Shown: piece by piece, positions 1 through 5,400 of the stretch
How the letters are laid out: each line of letters opens with the position of its first letter
Numbering within the stretch: the first letter of the stretch is position 1
Assembly (NCBI GenBank): GCA_031262005.1
Contig: JAISIO010000153.1
Location: forward strand, 1-8,822
DNA: 8,822 nucleotides
Source: Bacteroidales bacterium
GTDB taxonomy: Bacteria > Bacteroidota > Bacteroidia > Bacteroidales > UBA1715
Direction of reading: 5' to 3'
Notes under the pieces: model-generated
Seen by the model: only the letters and a program-made list of their open reading frames with translations
Database searches by the model: none
Told to the model about the DNA's origin: nothing
Position numbers and translations under genes: made by a program

Positions 1-57
1 TCCGTCGAAATAAATATTTTCAGATTGACATTGAGGACAGATTGTAATGGTATTCAT
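1..57 (-). CDS. yjdM: YjdM/PhnA-family zinc-ribbon protein, N-terminal fragment
   Basis: Only the first 19 codons lie in the window; the gene continues past the left edge. The translation is MNTITICPQCQSENIYFDG. It matches the start of the small YjdM (formerly PhnA) proteins, where a first CPxC pair of a zinc ribbon is followed by S-E-x-x-Y-x-D-G and, further on, a second CPxC pair that is not visible here. The ATG at 57 fits the family start and sits about 18 nt below a good Bacteroidota promoter. The family was once called alkylphosphonate utilisation protein PhnA, but a direct role in phosphonate breakdown is not supported and its real function is unclear. It has its own promoter and is probably not part of the cassette to its right. 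The call rests on 19 residues, so another small zinc-ribbon protein cannot be excluded. Confidence 0.7.
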   Translation of the reverse strand, partial: MNTITICPQCQSENIYFDG

Positions 58-80
58 ATTTTTTGTTTTTATTCATTGCA

Positions 81-109
81 CAAAAGTAATGAATTAATAT
101 GAGATACAA
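81..109 (-). promoter_or_regulatory. Bacteroidota-type sigma-A promoter for the yjdM-like gene
   Basis: Read on the minus strand, TTG (107-109) is followed by an 18-nt spacer and TACTTTTG (81-88). This fits the Bacteroidota consensus TTG, 17-23 nt, TAnnTTTG, recognised by the primary sigma factor. The start codon at 57 lies 23 nt below the -7 box, giving a short leader of under about 20 nt. It is the only good promoter match I find in the gaps of this window, which marks the boundary between the lysozyme cassette and the next transcription unit. Confidence 0.65.
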
Positions 110-142
110 GACATGAGATGTGTGATTTTCGTAGCAACCGCT

Positions 143-217
143 GGTTAATGGTTAATGGTTAATGGTTAATGGTTAGAGTGTAGTGATTAGAGAATAGAAA
201 ATAGTGGTTGATGGTTA
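143..217. repeat. Degenerate 7-bp tandem array, 10.7 units
   Basis: The + strand has an uninterrupted 7-bp periodicity. Four perfect GGTTAAT units (143-170) are followed by diverged ones: GGTTAGA, GTGTAGT, GATTAGA, GAATAGA, AAATAGT, GGTTGAT and a final partial GGTTA. The last unit includes the lysozyme stop codon (TAA on the minus strand, 215-217), so the array is fused to the 3' end of the gene. Bases 174-197 recur identically at 5284-5307. The rest of the 58-214 gap holds only the yjdM promoter and leader; I see no small gene or RNA in it. Confidence 0.85.
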
Positions 218-649
218 GCTGAAATATAGCTTGCTTTCAGCGTAGCGGCGGGTGGTTAGACAGGGCAGAATTTTTCCGCCGGATTTATTCCATCGAGCAA
301 ACTCTAAGGCAATGGTTTTGTCGCTTGGTTTTGCCATTACTTTACGAAGCAGCGTGCTGCTTTTAAGGGCATTTAAACCGCTATTAAATGCAAATGATAC
401 CAACGCATCGAATTGGTTTTGGTTGAGATCTGTTCCGGAGGTAATAGTGCTTACACCGGTCTCGAATTTGGCGACATCTTTACGGAGCACTTCCGTTGCC
501 TGTGATTCGGTTATTACCATGCTTTGTTTTACATCGCTTCCGGTGTGTCCGTAGCCAATGGTGAGCACTCCTGCCGGGCAGATGTAGGCTTTCAGTTCGC
601 AGCCCTCGAATTGCTTGATTAGGTCAAGTCCTTTGTTGCTTAGTTTCAT
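215..649 (-). CDS. Phage-type lysozyme (GH24 endolysin, RrrD/T4-like)
   Basis: A 144-residue muramidase that cleaves the N-acetylmuramic acid to N-acetylglucosamine bond of peptidoglycan. The GH24 signature is clear: KQFEGCELKAY (12-22) then CPAGVLTIGYGHT (24-36). The catalytic triad reads E15, eight residues, C24, five residues, T30, which is the known E-8-(D/C)-5-T spacing with Cys in place of the more common Asp. NQNQFDALVSFAFN (76-89) and the C-terminal W120, GG (124-125) and RR (134-135) segment are also typical. There is no signal peptide or signal-arrest-release segment, so it is a cytoplasmic-type endolysin needing a holin or another exit route; no holin is visible. The ATG at 649 is the first start after an in-frame TAA (662-664) and has only an A-rich leader, no Shine-Dalgarno. 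It follows the 1467-residue gene by 99 bp without a visible promoter, so it is probably the last gene of that operon. Confidence 0.93.
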   Translation of the reverse strand: MKLSNKGLDLIKQFEGCELKAYICPAGVLTIGYGHTGSDVKQSMVITESQATEVLRKDVAKFETGVSTITSGTDLNQNQFDALVSFAFNSGLNALKSSTLLRKVMAKPSDKTIALEFARWNKSGGKILPCLTTRRYAESKLYFS

Positions 650-659
650 GTTTTTTAGT

Positions 660-700
660 GGTTAGTGGTTAATGATTAATGATTAATGGTTAATGGTTAT
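660..700. repeat. Degenerate 7-bp tandem array, about 6 units
   Basis: Units on the + strand are GGTTAGT, GGTTAAT, GATTAAT, GATTAAT, GGTTAAT and a shortened GGTTAT. This is the same repeat family as at 143-217 and 5281-5336. It fills most of the leader between the 1467-residue gene and the lysozyme start, where a ribosome binding site or promoter would be expected; neither is recognisable. Confidence 0.8.
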
Positions 701-710
701 TTGTTGATTT

Positions 711-750
711 GATTATTCAATTATTCGATTAGCCGATTAGCCAGTTATTC
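711..750. repeat. 8-bp tandem array, 5 units, at the 3' end of the 1467-aa gene
   Basis: Five consecutive 8-bp units on the + strand: GATTATTC, AATTATTC, GATTAGCC, GATTAGCC, AGTTATTC. The final two bases overlap the stop codon of the upstream gene (TGA on the minus strand, 749-751). A sister array of the same unit lies 31 bp beyond the stop of the other giant gene (5338-5369). Confidence 0.8.
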
Positions 751-3700
751 ATACCTGCAGCACATTCTCCTCCAAGCTAAGCAATCCTGCAGTATTTTCC
801 ACCACCACCTTAAAACGGTAATATATCGGTTCGCCATCGTCGTCAATTTTTGGCAAACTATCGGTAAATTCATAGTGCGAAGCATTTTTCAGATTTTCTT
901 GATATAATTCCACCCAATTACCGGCATTGTTCATTTGATATAAACGGTATATGCCGTTATGTGTGGCTGTATCCCACGTTATTACAACTTGTTCCAACAT
1001 ATTGTTCTGTTCATCGGCAGTGTAGGTCAGTACAGGCGCAGGCGGATTGGTAACATCAACAATATTGGTAAGAATAAGTGGACTTGGGTAGGATAGCACA
1101 TCTTCGGTGTCGTATATTCCATTGATAGCATCAATCACTCCGGTGTTTACCGTTCGCACTCCTACAAGTCGGTAATACAACACTTCGCCGAAAGGATAGA
1201 AATCCAAATCAGAAAAATCGTCTATCAGTTCATCACTGCTCTGTATGGTAGCTGCCAATTGCATTGTTTGAATATTTTTGGCATTCACAGCATCGAATGC
1301 TCTGTATATCATGTATTTTGTAATACCATCAGATTCTGCATAATCATTAATTTCAAACAACACGGCAGGCGTATCACCCGTAATGCTATCTTGAGTGCGA
1401 GCGTAAAAACCTTTAATTTCGGGTGATTTGGGCGGTGCTGTATTTATGAGCTGTATAGGTCCCAATATTGGGCTTCGGCTACTCATAGCGAGCATATTGT
1501 TCATTTCTCGAACATAGTAAAAGAAGATAGAATTTGAAGCTCCGTCTAAGGTGTAGTCGGTAAAACGCACTATTGATTTTTCTGCGTTTTGATATTTTAC
1601 CGCCATAGGCACTCCATCGTAATTGGGGCTTCCGGGAACAATCAAGTCTCCGTTGGAATCTTTTATCGTAGGTTTTCTGTCCGACGTTTGGTAACCGCTT
1701 TTTACGTAAGCATAGACCACAGGCTGTTCCGTGAGTGGTAAAAACACTTTGTCGATAGCCGATTGTATGGTTTCAATATACGTAGCAGGATTTTTTGAGG
1801 CAGAAAATGCCGATTCCAAATCGGGATTGGGGAAACGATAGCCATTCCATTCCACAAACTGTCCCGAATCATCTGTTTCCAGTTGTAGCAAACTGTTCCA
1901 ACGGTCGGTTAAAAACAGGTCGTTTTCTATCTGCGCCAACTCTTGTTTAATTTGTAGAACAGTTTCATGTTTATACAAGGCATCTAAAATAATTTGTTCA
2001 TTGGCACGATAAAATACCAATGCGTATGGTGCTCTACCATCTGCGGTATTCACTTCCGTATCGAAGGTATAGGTTGATTTTCCGTAAAAGTTAGGACGAG
2101 TGGCAAACAATCCTCCTGTGGGCAATTCGGGAGCTACCGGTTCTATTATTTCACGTGCTACAATAACTGCAGGAGTAGAAAGTGGTGAAGCTATTTTTTG
2201 CCCTTTCACCTCATCGGTAGAACGGCAGGCTATGAGACTTTGCTTACTATTGCCACCTCGTACCGGCAATAACGTCTGTTGATTAAATCCTGTTTCGTGC
2301 GTAAAATACACCCGATAGCCCGGATGATAATTGACATCTTTCTGTGCACCCGTTGAAATGGGTGTGTAGCCTTCTTGTGGCTGATAATTTGCATCAACAG
2401 CAAACGTAGCATCTCGTGCAATAAGTTTCAACTCCGGCGATGTGCTTTCTATAGTCCACACTTCCAATGTTCGCATTTCGGTTTTGTTTTCCGGCAAGGC
2501 AACTTGTATGCGCACTGTTCCTTTGTACCATTCCACATTGTGGGCACCATGCGGCGCAAGTGCAAAATCAGTAAAAACTATACGATACATACCGGTGCGA
2601 GAATTTGGGATTTCTTCGCCTGCATTATCAATATCTAATAATTCCGTAATAGTAGCTTTTTGATACACACCACCTATATGAATTGGGGTAACTGTTCCTT
2701 CTCTGTCAATATATTCTTCCGTGTAATCGCTTAAGTGTTTCAATGTAACTTTTTGCGAGAGCGGTGTTTCCCAATTTTCTGCCAGCGAAGCATTTTCGGC
2801 TATTGCAAAAGTACTGCCTATTTGGGGTGCTTTACCGGCATTCACCGCTTGTTGAGTATTATTATCGGGTTCTATTACCGTTCTATTTTCGGGTGCTTTT
2901 ACGGTAAAAATACTGCCTTCGCCTGCAACGGTAGATTGCTGCACGCTTTGTACCTGATATTGCATATCGTCCACGGTAAGAAAACTACCGATAAAACAAT
3001 GTTCTTTGCCCTCAGGAACAAGCGGCATAGTAGTTTGCGGCACGCTCATAGCAGTGTAGGCAGCAGTTCGTATTTCAAACTCACCTTCGCCCTTATCTGC
3101 TACCGATTTCACAGAACCTTTGAGCACACACAAGGCATTGGTACGAAAGAAAAATTCGGCTTCTTTGCCATACCAATAATTGGAATTGTGTATATCGTTC
3201 CACTCAAAAGTCAAGCGTAGCAAGGTTTTATCGGCAGAGGTCAGGTTTTGTAATTTGAGTTGTTCGGCTTCTGTGGTAAAAAGCAACGTATCTTCTTTTT
3301 GGATTAACTGAACGCCCACATTCAACGGCGGAACGAGCGTATTTCGTATTGGAAAAACAGTTTCATCGGTCTGCAACACGCTACTTAACGGCGAAACGCG
3401 CGAAAACCAATTTATGCCATATATTGCATACTCGTGTACCCCTTCCTGTGTTTCAAAATGAGTAAAAATGCGATTACTTTCCGTAGCGGGACGAATAACA
3501 GCAACCGTTTCAGCAAATCCTTCATGGTCTTGAAATTCGGAGTCGTGATTTATTTCCGGTTTTTGCCAATTGCTTGCGCCACTTTCTTTGTAGGCTATGC
3601 CGAAAAATACTGGTTCGGTGTTGTCCACATAACTAAATTCTTTATCGGGGACAAAAAAACCACCCATTTTTCGTACCGAAGTACAGGGTTTTACATACAA

Positions 3701-5152
3701 CCCCACTGCCCTACTATTGTGGTATTTGTTATATCCTTTTTTATCGACAAAATCAATCGGAATTTCTGTTTGGTTGTTCATTCGCAAACTATACAGAATG
3801 TTGTAAAAATCAGGAGCTACCGGCAGTTTGTTATCATTTTTCCCCACAGGCAACGTCATGCAGGTATGCGTTCGCAATTCCGCCGGCAAGGTATCAAGTG
3901 CGGCTTCGGTGTGGTACACGGCAATATACATATATTTGTCGGCAGCATTACTTATAGTGGTATCAATATAGCCAAAACCCAACATACGCGCTATGTGAAA
4001 ATCGAACGCCACCAATTTCAACAATGCCAAATAACTGATTTTACATTCCTCGGAAAATTCATTTTCGGCAGCCTGCGGCTGTGTTCCGGCAGATAAATTA
4101 CCTGCATCTTTACTTCGTTGTAAATACTCTATAACACCTCTGCGCAAACCTTCGTCGGAATTGTCGTACCAACGAGCTTTGTAATTGTCTACATTCACGG
4201 TTGCGCCGTTTGTATACTTTGCCCAGCGACCATCTATGGAATAACTACTATTATCCAAGCGATTGAACACTTCCGCAGTATCTACCGAAAGCGAAAGTTC
4301 GCTCAGCGGTTGCCACTCCGAAAGTCTGTTTTTGCCGAGCATAAAATCGTGGTAGGTTTCTAACCACAGCATGGTAGGAAAGCTATTATCGCCTTGGAAA
4401 CGAATATACCGAATATTTTCTGCCATAATTTTTCCGTTACCGCTATTCTCGTCATTCAACGCCAAATAGCCATCGTTTTCCTGCAACAGAAGATCTAAAT
4501 CTTCTTTTTGCAAATATGATGCACCGGACTGGTATTTCTTCCTGCTCGAAATAAACAGCTCCGGTGTGTCATCATGAGTTATCGATATTGATTCTATGCA
4601 AGTTATGGAATTGCGCGCATCGTCTATTCTTTGCATTTGCACGTATGCCGAAAACAGTAAGCGTCCTTCCACTTCCACTTCGATAATGTCGGTGTAGTGT
4701 TTTAAAAAATTCACGTGGTCGCTTGCCGGATTGTACTGCAATTTCAGGTTTTTGTACACCGTTTTATTGTAAAATCGAATAAGCACATTACACGTATTGC
4801 TTGGCAACTGCGGAATGGGCACTACATTGTCGTACCGCCACGTGCAGGTACTATCGTTGATAGACGTGGGTGCCATTGCGGTAAAATCTATAATTACCGG
4901 AAAATTATGATTATAGCGTGTGCGATAGAGTTTCACAAAATCGTGAGCCTTATTAAAACCTGCCGAGGTGTAATATTCGCTTCCCGGAGCGGCAAGATTT
5001 CCTTTGGGAATATGATTTTCGGCAAGTGTGCCTAAAAAATCCCAGCGTAAATGAATGCCCTGTGCCGAACCATCGCTCCCGTTGGAACCGGCTCCTTGCA
5101 GATATAAATAGGGGGATTGTGTTTGTAGGTTGTGTGTTGCTATTGTTGCCAT
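749..5152 (-). CDS. Giant multi-domain beta-rich protein with GIHLRW motif and C-terminal FN3-like domains
   Basis: 1467 residues, function unknown. The N terminus (MATIATHN...) has no signal peptide; a Gly/Ser-rich stretch leads to GIHLRW (32-37). A beta-rich segment of about 120-260 includes ITCIESI (183-189) and LLLQENDGYLALND (221-234). FHIARMLGFGYID (385-397) opens a further region. An FN3-like stretch lies near 560-600 (EYAIYGINWFSRVSP). Residues 640-900 hold short beta units ending in VEWYKGTVRI (874-883). A helical, possibly coiled-coil stretch spans 1049-1095. Two FN3-like domains close the protein (about 1237-1335 and 1366-1467), with patterns such as TKYMIYRA and YRLYQMNNAGNWVELY. 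No catalytic motif, membrane segment or type IX secretion tail is visible. The ATG at 5152 is fixed by an in-frame TAA (5165-5167). The GxHLRW and ARMLGxGYxD motifs recall uncharacterised giant proteins that I associate, from memory only, with tail-like or injection-system loci. A structural or adhesive part of a particle is the most plausible role. An intracellular scaffold or an unconventionally secreted surface protein remains possible. Confidence 0.9.
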   Translation of the reverse strand: MATIATHNLQTQSPYLYLQGAGSNGSDGSAQGIHLRWDFLGTLAENHIPKGNLAAPGSEYYTSAGFNKAHDFVKLYRTRYNHNFPVIIDFTAMAPTSINDSTCTWRYDNVVPIPQLPSNTCNVLIRFYNKTVYKNLKLQYNPASDHVNFLKHYTDIIEVEVEGRLLFSAYVQMQRIDDARNSITCIESISITHDDTPELFISSRKKYQSGASYLQKEDLDLLLQENDGYLALNDENSGNGKIMAENIRYIRFQGDNSFPTMLWLETYHDFMLGKNRLSEWQPLSELSLSVDTAEVFNRLDNSSYSIDGRWAKYTNGATVNVDNYKARWYDNSDEGLRRGVIEYLQRSKDAGNLSAGTQPQAAENEFSEECKISYLALLKLVAFDFHIARMLGFGYIDTTISNAADKYMYIAVYHTEAALDTLPAELRTHTCMTLPVGKNDNKLPVAPDFYNILYSLRMNNQTEIPIDFVDKKGYNKYHNSRAVGLYVKPCTSVRKMGGFFVPDKEFSYVDNTEPVFFGIAYKESGASNWQKPEINHDSEFQDHEGFAETVAVIRPATESNRIFTHFETQEGVHEYAIYGINWFSRVSPLSSVLQTDETVFPIRNTLVPPLNVGVQLIQKEDTLLFTTEAEQLKLQNLTSADKTLLRLTFEWNDIHNSNYWYGKEAEFFFRTNALCVLKGSVKSVADKGEGEFEIRTAAYTAMSVPQTTMPLVPEGKEHCFIGSFLTVDDMQYQVQSVQQSTVAGEGSIFTVKAPENRTVIEPDNNTQQAVNAGKAPQIGSTFAIAENASLAENWETPLSQKVTLKHLSDYTEEYIDREGTVTPIHIGGVYQKATITELLDIDNAGEEIPNSRTGMYRIVFTDFALAPHGAHNVEWYKGTVRIQVALPENKTEMRTLEVWTIESTSPELKLIARDATFAVDANYQPQEGYTPISTGAQKDVNYHPGYRVYFTHETGFNQQTLLPVRGGNSKQSLIACRSTDEVKGQKIASPLSTPAVIVAREIIEPVAPELPTGGLFATRPNFYGKSTYTFDTEVNTADGRAPYALVFYRANEQIILDALYKHETVLQIKQELAQIENDLFLTDRWNSLLQLETDDSGQFVEWNGYRFPNPDLESAFSASKNPATYIETIQSAIDKVFLPLTEQPVVYAYVKSGYQTSDRKPTIKDSNGDLIVPGSPNYDGVPMAVKYQNAEKSIVRFTDYTLDGASNSIFFYYVREMNNMLAMSSRSPILGPIQLINTAPPKSPEIKGFYARTQDSITGDTPAVLFEINDYAESDGITKYMIYRAFDAVNAKNIQTMQLAATIQSSDELIDDFSDLDFYPFGEVLYYRLVGVRTVNTGVIDAINGIYDTEDVLSYPSPLILTNIVDVTNPPAPVLTYTADEQNNMLEQVVITWDTATHNGIYRLYQMNNAGNWVELYQENLKNASHYEFTDSLPKIDDDGEPIYYRFKVVVENTAGLLSLEENVLQV

Positions 5153-5206
5153 AATCGTAATGATTTAATTGTTATTTCCTTGTATTATAGTGTTTTATTA
5201 ATTTTC

Positions 5207-5244
5207 TGCGTAATCTGCGGACTATTTTTCACGCAGATTACGCA
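5207..5244. repeat. 13-bp perfect inverted repeat, CGCAGATTACG-type palindrome
   Basis: TGCGTAATCTGCG (5207-5219) and its exact reverse complement CGCAGATTACGCA (5232-5244) flank a 12-nt AT-rich loop. No U-tract follows the stem in either direction, so it is a poor intrinsic terminator. This palindrome resembles a dispersed element I recall from intergenic regions of many Bacteroidota. It lies between the two giant genes, where it could affect mRNA processing or stability, or be a mobile-repeat remnant. Confidence 0.8.
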
Positions 5245-5267
5245 AAGTTGTTTCACGCAGAGAACGC
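5227..5267. repeat. 24-bp-period direct repeat overlapping the palindrome
   Basis: TTTCACGCAGATTACGC (5227-5243) recurs 24 bp downstream as TTTCACGCAGAGAACGC (5251-5267), differing at two adjacent positions. The right arm of the palindrome is therefore one copy of a diverged direct repeat, suggesting that the element is the remains of a longer array. Confidence 0.65.
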
Positions 5268-5280
5268 TATTAATTTTAGG

Positions 5281-5336
5281 GTGTAGAGTGTAGTGATTAG
5301 AGAATAGTGAATAGTGATTAGTGGTTAATGGTTGGT
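5281..5336. repeat. Degenerate 7-bp tandem array, 8 units
   Basis: Eight units on the + strand keep an exact 7-bp register: GTGTAGA, GTGTAGT, GATTAGA, GAATAGT twice, GATTAGT, GGTTAAT and GGTTGGT. It belongs to the family at 143-217 and 660-700. One base separates it from the 8-bp array that begins at 5338. The remaining gap DNA (5153-5206 and 5370-5400) shows no gene, promoter or RNA that I can recognise. Confidence 0.8.
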
Positions 5337-5337
5337 C

Positions 5338-5369
5338 GATTATTCAGTTATTCAGTTATTCGATTATTC
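5338..5369. repeat. 8-bp tandem array, 4 units, behind the upstream giant gene
   Basis: Units on the + strand are GATTATTC, AGTTATTC, AGTTATTC, GATTATTC. The same unit forms the array at 711-750. In both places it is the element nearest the stop codon of a giant gene and is followed, in the direction of transcription, by a 7-bp array. Confidence 0.8.
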
Positions 5370-5400
5370 AGTAATGTAATCCCCTTGTTGGGTTTCTCGC

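Noticed and set aside
143..175. CRISPR array or telomere-like repeat
   Set aside because: The units are 7 bp, directly abutting, without spacers, and degenerate; they do not resemble CRISPR repeats and sit inside a chromosome-like gene context.
218..241. Inverted repeat GCTGAAA / TTTCAGC (7 bp, 10-nt loop) at the 3' end of the lysozyme gene, as a terminator
   Set aside because: The stem is short and AT-rich, lies within the last codons, and has no U-tract on the minus strand.
660..750. Insertion sequence remnant or attachment site between the lysozyme and the giant gene
   Set aside because: There is no transposase fragment, no terminal inverted repeat pair and no integrase; simple tandem repeats explain the whole stretch.
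3434..4096. Long + strand open frame (220 codons) opposite the 1467-aa gene
   Set aside because: It lies wholly antisense to a well-supported gene, is rich in Cys/His/Phe as expected for a reverse frame, and shows no family motif or promoter.
5207..5244. Intrinsic terminator between the two giant genes
   Set aside because: The stem is strong but no T-run follows it on either strand; it is better described as a dispersed palindrome.
5240..5275. Promoter for the 1467-aa gene within the gap (minus strand CAACTTTG as -7 box)
   Set aside because: The box misses the conserved TA start and no TTG lies 17-23 nt upstream, so it does not match the Bacteroidota consensus.
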